DNA of 64,000 nucleotides from Agroathelia rolfsii. Lineage: Eukaryota > Basidiomycota > Agaricomycetes > Amylocorticiales > Amylocorticiaceae. Both the position numbers and the translations under genes were made by a program. Below, piece after piece: positions 1 through 12,715 of the stretch. Numbering within the stretch: position 1 is the stretch's first letter; each line of letters opens with the position of its first letter. The notes beneath the pieces were generated by a model that saw nothing but the letters and a program-made list of their open reading frames with translations, did not search any database and was not told where the DNA came from. Where the stretch lies: positions 3,596,001 to 3,660,000 of the forward strand of contig JABRWF010000004.1 of NCBI GenBank assembly GCA_018343915.1, read 5' to 3'.

Positions 1-3000
1 AAATAGGAATCATATGTGCACCGTTCATTTCACCTTGAGACGATTGCAGGCCTCCGAACATTTGTCTACAACGCATGGCGCATACGACTCGAAAGGACCC
101 ACTCCAGATGAGCAACAGACTGTGATGCAGGGAGCTCGGGCACTTCGAAATCTCGAATGGATTTCAAAAGACGCTTTAGATGAAATCGCAGACATTTACC
201 TAGTATCGGAGACACTTCTAAACCAGGTGGAGGTATTTGTAGAGATTGCAAATAAGATAGCAGAAGTAATTTCATCAATACTTGATCGAACAAAAATGAA
301 CGTTAATTCAAATCCGATATTTAGATTCATCCATACGCTCAATTAGTTTGGATAGTAATATCTCCTACACTTCAAGTTAAGCATCGTTGCTCCATGCCAC
401 TGTTAGTTAAACCTGAGTCATGAACATCGATTCCAGGCGCTTATTTCTCAGAACCACCGAGACCATAAAATTGCGCAACTCCTTGAAACAATGCATAATA
501 TCTATCAGCTCGTCCTTGCCGCTGAGCCATTAAAAAAAATGGAAGCTCATAAAGAGGTTATTAAGCGCATTCTTCAGCAGACTTACGAATGCTCTTGGTT
601 TATTCGTGACTATGTCTCTCATACCTTTGGTAAGAATACTAGGCATTATTGTTCGTGTCATCATACACTAACTTCCTCGTGTTCACAGTTTCACGCATGA
701 CGAAAGCAATTTCTACCAACCACGACAGTCGAGTGCAAGCCTACATAAATACGTTTGCGCAACTGAAGGAGTCATTCATGAACCAAAGCACGGTCGTCAC
801 TGAAATAACCGTCTTTCGAACTCTTGCCGCTTCAGAAGAATCGTTAGCGATTGTACAAAACATATGTAAGTCTCAGCATGTTTACATTTAAAAAAAAAAA
901 AATTAGTAGTCATGCTTATTAATGTCTATTAAATATAGCTGCCATCCAATATTTAAACGACCTACCTCGTGCAACACACCGATTCATCCCAACCGGTTGC
1001 TTAGCAGGTACACGAACGGAGACAATTTCAGAAATTGTGACATGGGCCAATAGCCCTGTAAATGACAGCGCACCCCGACTGTTTTGGCTGTCTGGAGTTG
1101 CAGGTTGTGGCAAGACCGCTATTGCCCAAACAATCACAGAGCAATTCAGAGCCCTGAAGCGCTGCGTTTCATTTTTCTTCAATGCCTCCAGGCAATCAGG
1201 AATCGGTCCTGATTGCCTCTTCAGTACGATATCTAGGGATCTGGCGGATCTAGATGTGCATTGGAGAGCTTCATTGTTGGGCATCATTAAAGATTCTCTA
1301 TGGATACGGCAAAGTCCATCAGAGAGAGAGCAATTCGAGAACCTGATATTGCGTCCATCAAAGTATATCGATGCTATTGGGCCCATTCTCGTGGTCATCG
1401 ATGCATTGGACGAGAGTGGCACGGAAACAGAACGCGAAAGGATGCTGGAGATGCTGACTCGCCTTACCGAACTTCCGAGTCAGTTTAGGTTCCTCGTTAC
1501 CTCACGTCCCGAGAGGGACATTCTGGACGCCTTCTCAGGGAAGGACTGGGTCCTATCTCGAAACCTAGATGACGTTAACCCCAACTCTACTGATGATGAC
1601 ATCACTTGCTACGTCCGCACCCGCCTTTCGGGAGTATCCGACTTGAAGCGGAAATGGCCGAATGATGAATGGGTTTCTCAGATAGTCACTCGCTCGGGAC
1701 ATTTGTTCCAATGGGCCTTCACCGCATGCGAGTACGTTCGGGGAGTTGCCGGTGGAAAAGGTCTTCGTCCAACCGAACGTCTTGAACAGCTTCTCGGTCT
1801 TTCTGCTAGACCGGATCAGGGTCTTATCGGTCTCTACAAGCTATACAAGACTATTCTTGAGTATTCATTTGACTTCCAGGACGGTGACACGTCCGACCAC
1901 CGCTTCAAGAGGATTCTTGGTCGTATACTATCTCTTCGAGAACCCCTTTCCTTAACTGCCTTAACTGCCTTGCGACTCGATACAGAGGACGATGACGAAG
2001 TGAAACTCGTCGTATATCCACTCGGATCACTACTTCGGGGCGTATCTCGAGAGGATGAACCTATCCAGCCTCTGCATGCCTCATTTGTTGATTTCCTAAG
2101 GGATGAGCATCTCAGTGGACGCTATCATATTAAGGTCGGCTCGCAAGACGAGAATATTGCTCAAACTTCGTTACGGGAGATGCACAAGCTCCTTCGCTTT
2201 AACATATGTAATATCAGAACCTCATATCTCCGTAACCGAGACATGAAAGACTTACCTCAACGGATCATCGAATGCATCCCCGCACACCTGTCATATGCAT
2301 GTCGTTACTGGGCTGATCATCTATGTTCGACAACCGTTGCTCAGACCTTGAGCTCAGCGATCACAGAGTTCCTCCGCGCGAAGCTTTTGTTTTGGCTTGA
2401 AGTGCTTAGCTTGCTTCAACAGATAGACAGAGCAGCCCTCCAGCTTCAAATGCTTAGTACTTGGATGAAGGTAACGTATCCCCAACTTCCCGCTTAAATA
2501 AATGACTAACCGCTTTTAGCAGGATCAAATTCATGGTAGCGACACTAGCATAGAGGCCTTGGTCGTGGATGCTGGAATATTTGCTCGGACATTTGCCAGT
2601 GTTATGCGCCAGAGCACACCTCACATCTATCTTTCGCTATTGACTTTCACACCCGTCCAATCACCATTATTCCAATTTTATTCAAATGACTTTCCGGGAT
2701 CGTTAGTCATCGAAAATGAAGATCGAAGGCACATCGGCTGGACTCCAGCGCTACTGAACGTTCAAACAACAGAACCCATCTTGACTGTTGCCATCTCTCC
2801 GAATAGTAAACGAATCATCTCAGGCGGCTTGAAAGGAAATATAAGGATGTGGGACGCGGAAACAGGAGAGCCAATAAATATTTTGTTTGGGACTGAACTT
2901 GAAAGCCAGCTCGAGGACATAACGAACCTGTCCTTCACTACTGATGGCAAATCTATCGTGTGTATCTCAGATGACCTTAGCATTCGAACATGGAATGCAG

Positions 3001-4962
3001 AGACAGGAGAACCCGTAGCCGCCCCGTTTTTTATCCACGATAGTTCAACAACCGCCGTAGCATTCTCTCCCGATGGCACTTGCGTGACATCCTCACAGGA
3101 CATGACTATACGAATCTGGGATACAAAATCAGGTTGTCTAATTGCAGGTCCTTTCGATTCTTTAAAAGAGGAAATCCAGTTCATTACATTTTCTCCGGAT
3201 GGCAGTTGCTTTGCTTTGGCAGCAAGCCAGGATATTTGGATTTGGAACGCAAGAGGCGAAACAGTAGCCGGTCCTTTCCAAGGTTATACCTCGGAAATCG
3301 TGTCTATTTCTTTCTCCTTCGATGGTACTCGTATCGTCTCTGGATCATGGGATGGAGCCATCCATATTTGGGACGTAAAAACAAGAAAATTGATAGGACA
3401 TCCTCTTCAGGGTCATAAAGATGTAGTTATGTCGGTGGCATTCTCTCCCACGGGCAACTACATTGCTTCGTGTTCAAGAGACCAATCTATCCAGATATGG
3501 AGCGCTCACACTGGCCAGCCAATAGGCAGTGCTTTGCTAGGTCATAAACACTGGGTCACATCTATCACGTTCTCTTTAGACGGCAAGCGCCTGGTATCGG
3601 GCTCGCAAGACCAGTGCATTAGGCTCTGGGACGTCGATTCGATAGTTCATGCGACTAGTCCTTCCAATAACCGTGGCTACGCTATCAGATCAATCGCATT
3701 CTCCCCTAGCGGAGATCGTGTTGCCTCGGGCTCAACAGATCAGACCGTTCGGGTCTGGGATACGAAGACAGGCAAAACCGTGGTGGGTCCCTGCCAAGGG
3801 CACACTCATTGGATCACATGTGTCGCGTTCTCTCCTCGTGGAAACCGTATTGCCTCTGGCTCAGGGGACCTGTCCGTGAGGATATGGGATGCGAATACGG
3901 GAGAAGTCGTTGCTGGTCCTTGCCTGGGACACAGCCAGTGGATCACCACTGTTGCGTTTTCTCCGGACGGAGCTCGTGTTGCCTCAGGGGAGGACGATCA
4001 GAGAATAGCAATTTGGGACGCAGAAACAGGAAAACTCTTAGCGGGTCCGTTTTCTGCTCATGCTCGTCGTGTTAGATCTATCGCATTTTCCCCTGATGGT
4101 GCTCAGCTTGTCTCTGGTTCGGATGATAAGTCTGTTAAGATCTGGGATTCGGCGACTGGTATACCTATAGGATCCCCCTTCATTGGCCATACCAGCTGTG
4201 TTTCGTCTGTTGCATTCCATCCGCGCCAGAACCGTGTGCTTTCGAGCTCCTGGGACCAAAGCATAAGAATATGGGATACAATAACTGGAGACTTGGTCAT
4301 CGATCCCATCTTGGGTCACACCGACCGAGTCAGATCTGTTGCATTTTCTCCTGATGGAGATTTCATCGTCTCTGGTTCGGACGACCGAACGGTGAGAGTG
4401 TGGTGCGCTGAGACTGGAAAACTCATGGCCGGCCCTTTCTACGGTCATAGTGATCGTATAACATCTGCTGCATTTTCACCCGATGGTAGTCACATTGCCT
4501 CAGGTGCCTGGGACAACAGCATTCGCATCTGGGATATAGCAGGATATATAAATTCTAATGACAGTAATGGTGAGTCTCTTGAACGCCTGAAATATACCAT
4601 ACAAATCATCCCGGTTTTTCAGGTGGATGCGACTTGAATACCTTTGCGACGGGATCTGCGGAGAACCTAAGACAGTCAGGTAAGATTCCACCTACTATAA
4701 GTCATGCTTTGGTAGAATAACTGATGGGCGTTGTATATGAAATGTATTTACAACAGAGATATTTGCTGACACATCTGAGATGAAGGATGGTTGGGTCCTT
4801 GGCCCTTCCGGAGAGCTTCTTTTCTGGATCCCACCTGACTATCGGTCATGTATTTGGAGGCCTAGTAACACAGCTGTCATCGGTCCAAACCCCATTAGAT
4901 TAAACCTGACTCGTTTCGTTCACGGAGAGGCATGGGCGCAGTGTTATCAACCGCAATATTAA
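1..4962 (+). CDS. NACHT-WD40 NOD-like receptor (STAND protein), 5'-partial
   Basis: Probable intracellular signal-transducing NTPase of the fungal NLR class used in non-self recognition or programmed cell death. The visible part begins in an N-terminal helical region and the start codon lies outside the window. Exons I can join in frame: (before 14)-265, 325-375, 437-629, 689-865, 939-2470, 2523-4569, 4623-4679 and 4757-4962. The NACHT domain has a P-loop (SGVAGCGKTAI, near 1090) and a Walker B (ILVVIDALDES, near 1385), followed by the SFVDFLRD motif common in these proteins. After that come 14 WD40 repeats (2760-4545), enough for two seven-blade propellers, and the short C-terminal tail (WVLGPSGELLFWIPP) seen in basidiomycete NWD proteins. 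The repeats differ from each other, unlike the near-identical repeats of HET-D/E. The reading frame is intact over what is visible. The ligand and the N-terminal effector are unknown. Confidence 0.9.
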
Positions 4963-5365
4963 GATTTGAAATATGTATCCAGTGTCTTTCCTGTATCTGA
5001 TGTTTCTGAATATCGTTCAACCAATATATTTATATGAACCTATCATCACTTTGTGCAATCCAGCTGTACATTTTCCAGCACGCACTAAAGTCTTCGCACG
5101 CCAGTAATGATATATATAGGTGTGTGGCGTTCTGAATAGGACCTTTCAGGCTGTAAGCGTGAGAGACATGGATTCAAGCATCAATTAAAGCTGGCACATG
5201 GGCACCGTGATTACAGTAGACCAGAGAGATCACAGCAGTCACGACTCGGATCAACGAATCTTCTGGACGGAGGCCGCTACGGAAGCAATGTTGCATTGCC
5301 ACCGCTGGAGTTGTAAACACATACATAACAAGTGCTTAACCTCATGTTTGCCTCGTCCTACACAC
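4963..5365. other. Intergenic spacer between NLR and J-protein genes
   Basis: No gene is supported here. An open frame runs into the J-protein start at 5366, but its upstream part has no recognisable homology and probably represents 5' leader. A TATA-like ATATATATAG lies near 5110. Confidence 0.5.
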
Positions 5366-6676
5366 ATGTCTACTATGGACACTGTCAATCTGTACGAGAT
5401 CCTACAGATACCCCAGGATGCTACTCCTGAGCAAGGTATAGTGTATCCTCTTTGCTTTTATAATTGATACTGTTCTCAATTAGATCCCTTTCTTGCTGGC
5501 AGTACGAAAGGCATATCGCAAGCATGCACTCAGCACACATCCCGATAGGCTACCTCCAAATGCAACAGCCGAGGAAAAGAATGCTGCAGAAGAACGATTC
5601 CGTAAGGTTAGCTTGTCGTGTTTCTTACCTTATAACCAATAACCCGACTAATAAATGTAATAGATTAATAATGCATACGAGATCCTCAGCGACGCAAGGA
5701 ATAGAAGGGCAAGTGGTATCTGTGCCCTTTCTTTTTTTCTTGTTTCCTTCTCACGAGAAGTGCAGATATATGATGAAAAGCTGGCAGATCTAGCCCATCA
5801 AGGCTCGGAGGCCGAGGGCTACGACACCTCTCGCCGTCACCCACACTTCGCGGAAGATCAGAACTACCCCTTCAACCGCAGTCGCGGACGCTATCAGCCC
5901 TATGCATCTCGCAGCTATTTCCCAGGCCCTACCCCGTTCGATATTCCACTCGGGTTTGGACCTGGTATGATGCCTTTCGGAGGATCAATGCGCATGGGAG
6001 CATTCGACTCTTTCTTCGATTCCTTCTTCGACAACTTCACGTCGCCCTTTCCGGGCGCTCGTGAACGTGCCAGGCATGGCTTCCGCGACCCATTCGAGAT
6101 GTTTAGATCCGAATTTGGGGCTGCTGATCATATGTTCTTCGATGATGATATCTTTGGGGGTAGTAATATGATGATTCCTGGGTTCCCTGGCATGATGACT
6201 GGCATGAGCACATCCTCATTCAGCAGCTCCCGAGGTGGAAATGGCCGTTGGATCTCAGAGCAATCCACATCGAGAACTGTTAACGGTGTTACTGAAACGG
6301 AATGGAGAAGACGTGATAGTGATGTTCGTCCCCCTTTCTTTGTCTGTGTTACATTATTACGGTGTTCCTGACCATTGTGTTCATGCACCCAGGGAAACGA
6401 GCATGTTGAGCGTTCATTCCAGGATGCTAGGACAGGTCGTACTATTGAAGATCCATCTCGTTCCAATCGGCGGCATCTTGAGGGTCCTCCCCCTCCATAC
6501 TCGGAATACTCTTCGCGTCCCGACAGAAATGTTAAACCATCGTCATCACAACGAACTTACAGGGATGATAACTATGGTGAGTGTCCATATTTTTGCTCCA
6601 CCTTCCGACGACTTAATTATTCCATCGCTTAGCACCAAGTCGTTCAAATCGACCTGAGAAGAGACATAGGAGATGA
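5366..6676 (+). CDS. DnaJ/Hsp40 co-chaperone (class B, DNAJB6-like layout)
   Basis: Stimulates Hsp70 ATPase and delivers unfolded clients; probably cytosolic or nuclear. Exons: 5366-5435, 5503-5606, 5664-5708, 5766-6323, 6393-6576, 6633-6676; 334 aa. The J-domain occupies residues 5-75 and has the diagnostic HPD (ALSTHPDRLP) and a helix IV ending LSDARNRRIYDEK. A Gly/Phe/Met-rich region follows, with FFDSFFDNF and FRDPFEMFRSEFG motifs. There is no cysteine-rich zinc domain, so it is not class A. Intron 3 (5709-5765) is read as GC-AG because this gives the exact J-domain spacing; a GT donor five bases downstream, joined to an upstream acceptor, would insert three residues. ATG 5366 (MSTMDTVNLYEIL) was chosen because the J-domain begins immediately after it. 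Confidence 0.88.
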
Positions 6677-6926
6677 ATGACTTGATTATTATGATTTCTA
6701 CCGTGTACATATAGCCCTCTTGTCTTCCTTATTTTGAGCTTGTGTGTAATGATATTATGCATGTTTGTAATAATATCTAATGTATCGTGTGGCTGCGGTG
6801 GCTGGAGCCACGCGTGAGTTCAGACTCCGACCGGCAAGGCTTGACTGTAGACCCGCCGACGACTTTGTGAGCTCACCGCGAATAAGTGTTGTTGCTGTCT
6901 CTGCTGCTGGATCAGCCCCGTACACA

Positions 6927-9900
6927 ATGAGTGCCGTAAGGCGTAACGACCGCAGAACCACCCGTGCAGCTGTCGCATCTCCCTATGCTCGCAGTTCGGC
7001 TACGCCCAAGAAATCTGTGAGTTTCAACAGCTTGTGACGTCGACCAAAACAATATTCATCGTCGTTACTTCCTAGGGATGGAGCTTTTCTGGCCTGCTCG
7101 GCTTCTTGAACCCACTGCGCTCAAACGAAACCTCTGATGAAGAGGAAGATATCGAGGAGGCACCTCAAGAACCAGAACGAACCGTTGCAAGGGAAAGCAG
7201 GAATGAGCCGCCGCCGCCGCCACCACCACCACCAACTGCTGCAGACACTTTATCTAGGCGTGGACACCAGGTGAGTCTGCATGTTTGCCACATAGTCCCA
7301 GTCGAGTCTTACATCGTGCCATGCAGCTTGCCAGTCAACTACCGCCACCACCTCCACCACCAAAGATCCCTTCTTCCCTGTCGTCATCTAACATACCTGA
7401 CCGGGATCCATTTGCATCATTGAATATCCCCAATTCGGCCTCGTCTCCTGCGAAGAATGTGAAGGCTATCAAGGACTTTTTGGCAGCCAAGGGCGATACG
7501 CCGCTAAATGATGTTGAAGTCCGTGGCTTGATGTCTCTCCTGGAACAGAGCGTCGAAAGTAAATTTCTTTATTGTCATATTTGTTTTACCTGCCTAGTTG
7601 CTGACATCATGATAATAGCAAAGCGCCAGCCATTCCGTTTCTCCAACAGTCCCTCTAGGAGTAATATGTTTGAGGTGCCGCCAACGACCCAATCGCTACC
7701 ATCTATACCTAGTGGTTCGAACATGCCTCGATCAAAGCTATCCAAGAATCCTAATGGCATATACCGATGGCAAGGCGGCGGAAGCTCACGTCCACGCAAC
7801 CGGCACCAGTCGCCAGCATTTGGTCCCTCACGGTCGGCTACGTCTAGACTAACTCTTCCTCCGCCAGCACCGACTCTAAGGTCAGACACAAAGCGGAGAC
7901 GCGTCGAAGAACAAACCGCCGTCGAGCCGCCCGCGCCAAAACATCAGCCACCTGCAACACCGAACGTCAAACGCGCAGGGGCGCCGCCACCCTCGCCATC
8001 TATCAGCATCAACGGCATCGGCGTTCCGAGCCCCTCAGCGGCCAACCAAAACGGGACGCTGAATCCCCAAACACCTCCGCGTCTACGGCCGCCCCAGAAG
8101 CCATCTGTACCTGCCGTGCCCTCCCCGTTGCGCCAGACATGGAGTCAGGTGGATTCGCCCCCCTCAGTGGGCAAGGAGCCGACGCAGGCTGCAAGCTTCA
8201 TGGCAGGATTGATCAAGGACGCTACTCCGACCAAAAAACCCGATCTTTCTAACCCATACCAGACGGCGAGCCCGGTAAAACATCAGCCGCGAAAGCCGTC
8301 TGTGAGCAGAAAGACAAGGTCCGCAATTCGGGAAGCGGAGGAGAAGGAAGCTCAGGCAGAGAAGGATAAGGCTACTCAGCAGGAAAAAGAGGAGAAAGGA
8401 GAGGACGCATTGACCGGCGAAACTATCAAGGTGTGTTGAATTTACTTTGCTTTTGTTTTGGGGTGCAAGGTTAACAAGCGTACTCGGGTTTATAGCGTGC
8501 TCGGGCAGGCTCTGACGTAGGTAAAGGGCACCCCTCGACTGTATCTGCATCTCTGCCTGTCAACGGTCATACATCGTTACCCCCGCCTAAAATTGTCGTT
8601 GAAGTTGTTGATGATGACGATGAGATAGAGGAGCTTCCGATGCCAAAACGGCGCAAAGGTCCTACTGTGAACGGCACAAATCATAAGTCGCCATTTGCAC
8701 CACAACAGCCTATGATTGAAGAGATTCCGGACAAGGCCTCTGTATCATCCAAAGATGTGACTCTGCCAGCCGAAGTGGTTGAACCCGTAGAACTATCCAA
8801 GATGGCTGCCCCTGCCCGTGAAATCTCACCTCCCAAGGCGCCCTCTTCGCCCGGCCGGTCGTTCGTCCCTCTCAAGTCCAGCGCTCCGAAGGAACCTTCA
8901 AAGCTGAGATTTAGCACGGTTGCTGAAAAACCCGATTCACCACCAGAGATAGTGACTTCGAAAAAGTCACCTTTCGATGTCAAGTCTTTTGACTCTGACG
9001 ACTCGAACCCCTTCTTGGTCAAATCGCAGTCAGCGGCACCTCCAGTCTTTCCACCTGCTCCACCGATCCAAAGACCATCAGCTGCGTCCTTGCCATCTCC
9101 ACCTTCCTCAACAGCGGAATCAACCACCCCGACTTTGGCACCTTTCCCATCGTCCTTCAGTATCTCCACAACTAAACCCTCTATTACGACCACTGTCCCT
9201 ACTGTTTCGGCAGTTGACTCTACACCAAAGCCATCCGCCATTAGTACGCCTTCCTCTAATGACCCCAAGGCCTTAGCGAAAGCAGCTAGCCCCGATTCTC
9301 TGCCAAAGTTCGAGTTCAAGCCGCCCCCAACCTCGGATACTCTGGGTTCGCGCTTCGCTGATGCGCGCAAGGAGAGCAAGATTGCATCCACATCGACGCT
9401 CCCTACGTACTCGTTCAATTTCACGTCACCGGCTGCGAAGACTAAACCTAACGGTATCAACGTGACAAACTCCACGTCTGCATTCGCTTCTACCACGGCG
9501 CCTTCGTTTGCTCCCGCATCGTCATCAACATCGTCTTCGTCATTCAACTGGGCTGCGGCAGGACTCAAGGCACCCACAGTCGCGCAGGGTTCATGGACGT
9601 GTGACATGTGCATGATTAACAATCCAGATGCGAAGGATAAGTGCGCTGCGTGTGAGTCGCCTCGCCTGGGAGGCTCCAAGGACTCGGGCGCGTCCACCCC
9701 CGCCCCTGCCCCTGCCCCTGCGGCCAGCAGCAGCAGTGGTGGGTTCAACTGGGCGGCTGCGGGGATGAAATTGCCTACTACAGCACCTGGGTCATGGTTG
9801 TGCGACGTGTGCATGATTAGCAACAAGGCCGAGGCTGCCAAGTGTGCATCATGCGAGAGTCCCAAGCCTAGCAGCGCCACTGCAACATCGGCACCTGCAC

Positions 9901-10238
9901 CTGCTGCTAGCCCTGCCCCTCCCTCTGGTGGATTCAACTGGGCCGCGGCGGGTATGAAGGCGCCCACATCCGCACCTGGCTCGTGGACGTGCGATACGTG
10001 CATGCTTACCAACAAGCCGGAGGCGACGGAGAAGTGTGTTGCTTGTGAGAATCCCAGACCTGGTGCTGCTGCTACTACTAAGAAGGCGGAGGCACCGACC
10101 TCGGGCGGGTTCAATTGGGCAGCGGCCGGGATGAAGCCGCCGACGAGCGCGCCTGGGTCTTGGACGTGTAGTGTGTGCATGGTGGACAATAAGGCAGAGG
10201 TAAACAAGTGTGCGGCTTGTGAGTCTCCGAAGTCTTGA
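6927..10238 (+). CDS. Nucleoporin-like protein with four RanBP2-type zinc fingers (Nup153/Nup1-like)
   Basis: Probable nuclear-basket nucleoporin acting at the nuclear pore. Exons: 6927-7016, 7076-7270, 7327-7558, 7619-8430, 8496-10238; 1023 aa. The N-terminus is basic (MSAVRRNDRRTTRA) and followed by a possible amphipathic segment (GWSFSGLLGFLNPL), as in Nup1/Nup60. The middle is long, disordered and Pro/Ser/Lys-rich with polyproline runs. The last ~230 residues are four similar modules, each a FNWAAAG motif then a zinc finger of form W-x-C-x2-C-x10/11-C-x2-C (for example SWTCDMCMINNPDAKDKCAAC). RanBP2 fingers of this type bind RanGDP/GTP in Nup153. An open antisense frame over the same DNA is a codon-bias artefact. 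The Nup assignment rests on architecture; another RanBP2-finger protein is possible. Confidence 0.75.
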
Positions 10239-10620
10239 GGATGCTAATGGATGGCATGATGGCACGACGGTGATGTTTCCTTGACGCTCTTGTTGTAGTT
10301 TACTACTTTTTCTATACATTGACATAAGTTCTGCTTGTTGACTTGCAATCTATTCTTGCTCGATTCAACGTGTTAAGGTAGTCTATCTTTGATGATGGAA
10401 TTGAGCTGTGTCAAGACTAAAATGAAATTCCGCCTTTGATGTATAAACGAGCCGGCCACAATCATTTCACAAGCGCAGTCAACTAGATCATTTTTTGTTA
10501 TTGCAAACAGTGGTATATCATTAGATTGTGGATTCTAAAAAGTGCGTTGTACAAGAAAGCAAAACAAGAGAAAGGGCAACATATGAGATCCGTGTGTATA
10601 GATGCATTTCCCTCCTGAAA
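10239..10620. other. Convergent 3' spacer
   Basis: Tail-to-tail spacer between the nucleoporin and CDK7 genes. It is AT-rich, with no gene or clear structured element. Confidence 0.5.
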
Positions 10621-12186
10621 TCAGGCCTGGATCGACCCTTGCGACAAGGAGAAATCCAGCTTACGTGCAATCGAGCGCTCTTTCAGATCTTCAGCGGCCT
10701 GGGACAGTTTGCGCTTGAGGCCGGTTCTGGGCCGACCAGCTTTCACGCCAGGGCCAGTGATGCCTTTCTTGTCTATGTCGTCATCGTTGGTCTCGTCTGT
10801 CACCGGCCGATTATGAGTGGTGCACTTTGGTAGTTTGGATGGGTGCGATGGGTGGGGGTGGGCATAAAAGTAAGGGTGTTGCAGAGCCTATTGCAGAGGA
10901 AAAGGAGACGAGGTTGGGATGCATTGAGTAATAAGAAAGAAAAGAAAAATCGCTTACCTCTCTGGCACTGATACGCTTCCGAGGCTCATACGTTAAGCAA
11001 CGACCGAGAAGGTTCAGCGCTTCTACGCTAGCAGCAGAGAACAGATCGCGCAGAGGTGGCTTGGGAAATTGCCCGACTGGTACGTAGTCTGGAAGTTTCG
11101 TGTGGCCCTAGAAGAAAACAAAAAGGGGGTAAATCAATAGTGACATGCATGTTCTATTATTCAACGAACCGGCCATTCTTCTTCTGTAGGCGTACCAAGA
11201 GCTCTAAAGGTGAGCTTGAGTTGTTCCATATCACTCTCTCCAGCAAGGTAAGGCACGCGAAGCATGAGCTCAGCAAATATGCACCCCATGGACCATATGT
11301 CGACGGCACTGCTGTAATATCTACTACCGAAAAGTAGTTCTGGAGGACGGTACCACCTGAGAGAAAAGGTATAAGTTTAGAATGTGCATGAATGATAAAG
11401 CTTGGAGGGTGAATACCGTGTGATAACCTGACATGTCATTTTGTGGCCAGGATCGGCGAAATCGCGTGCGAGACCAAAATCGGCAAGCTTCAGCTGACCG
11501 TCAGACGCGATAAGCAAGTTGTTGGGTTTGAGATCCTGAAAAGATATGTCAGTATCCATAGATGAGGTAAAGTATACAGGGTATTCTCACACGATGGAGG
11601 ACGAAGTGACGATGACAAAACTCGAGTCCGCGAAGGGCCATTGCCATCCATGCTTTGATGTCAGCAGGCAAAAAGACGAGGGAACGGTCTTTGATGACCA
11701 TTTCTAGATCACTATCCAAGAATTCCAGGACGAGATTCAGATTTGTCTTGGATGAAAAGACGTCAAGGAGCTGGAGGATGGATTGGCGAGACATGTTATC
11801 ATTATGCTCAAGCAGAAATGCCTGGGGAGAGGAGACCTACTTCAATAACGTTTTCGTGATGTAGTTCCTTTAAGAATTTGACCTCTCGAATGGCAGACAT
11901 ATCCAAGCCATCCTTGAATTGGCCCACTTTGATCTTTTTAATAGCGATTTTTCGACCTGTGGCAACCTCTCGGCCTGCGAAGAAACAATAGCGCCCGTGA
12001 GTTCATGAAACCGGAATGGGCACGTATAAAAGCAAATACCTCGGTATACAACGGCATAAGCACCCTCGCCAACCTTCTGGTCCTTTGTCCTGTTCATATC
12101 AAAAACCCTTCAAATGTATGTCAGACGGATTATATAACGTACCATCTTTTCTGATGTTCAATGTTTGATTTTTCTACAACATCCAT
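10621..12186 (-). CDS. CDK7: Cyclin-dependent kinase 7 / Kin28, TFIIH-associated CDK-activating kinase
   Basis: Ser/Thr kinase of the TFIIH kinase module (with cyclin H and MAT1 in relatives) that phosphorylates the RNA polymerase II CTD and activates CDKs. Eight exons on the minus strand: 12186-12143, 12089-12040, 11974-11841, 11770-11591, 11535-11417, 11356-11170, 11107-10958, 10887-10621; 376 aa. Visible motifs are the glycine loop [20 protein letters not shown], the PSTAIRE-like helix [32 protein letters not shown], the T-loop [15 protein letters not shown] with an activation threonine, and [14 protein letters not shown]. The C-terminal tail is basic. This is the intact outer copy of a tandem duplication; a truncated, decayed copy lies at 16857-17250. 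Confidence 0.95.
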
Positions 12187-12715
12187 GGTGGTACTCGAGC
12201 TAACACAGTGTAGGTGTCTGTGTATTCAACAACGCGATGCAGACACAAGCGATTGCGTGTCTCCAGGTAGTATCAAGTTTACGAAAGCCAGCAGCGCCAA
12301 AGCTCTATGAAGTCTGACTCGTGAGTTCCTTATTGCAGAGATGTCAAGAATGTAAGCCAGTTCGTCATAGGCAATTTGACTCTTCAAGTCACTGTAGGCT
12401 CACGATACCGCACAAGCCACTTGCTTCCGGCCCGACGAAAGCTGAAGGTGCTTACTTTTCTATCATTTGAAAAATGTGCGACATGGATATTCCGATTTTT
12501 TAGGGTTGCTATGTTATCATTGACTAAATAAAAGTATTTAAACTAGAGTCTACATACTAAATACGTTTTAGTTGAATAACTAAATAACTGCGTTGAGCCT
12601 GCCTCCAGAAGGCGGCATGGAGAGCAAGATACTTCCTCTCCTCTAAGATGTCCCAACCATACATATGCTCGTCAAAATATCATCAAAAACTATCCTTTGC
12701 ATATGATATAGAAAA
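12187..12715. other. CDK7 promoter / MFS1 3' flank
   Basis: No gene. It holds the 5' flank of CDK7 and the 3' flank of MFS1. Related but diverged sequence recurs at about 17330-17770, showing that this flank was included in the duplicated segment. Confidence 0.6.

Noticed and set aside
8681..10207. 508-codon open frame antisense to the nucleoporin
   Set aside because: It lies wholly opposite a well-supported gene, its Ala/Gly/Val-rich sequence is the shadow of the Ser/Pro/Ala-rich sense frame, and no splice or start context supports it.
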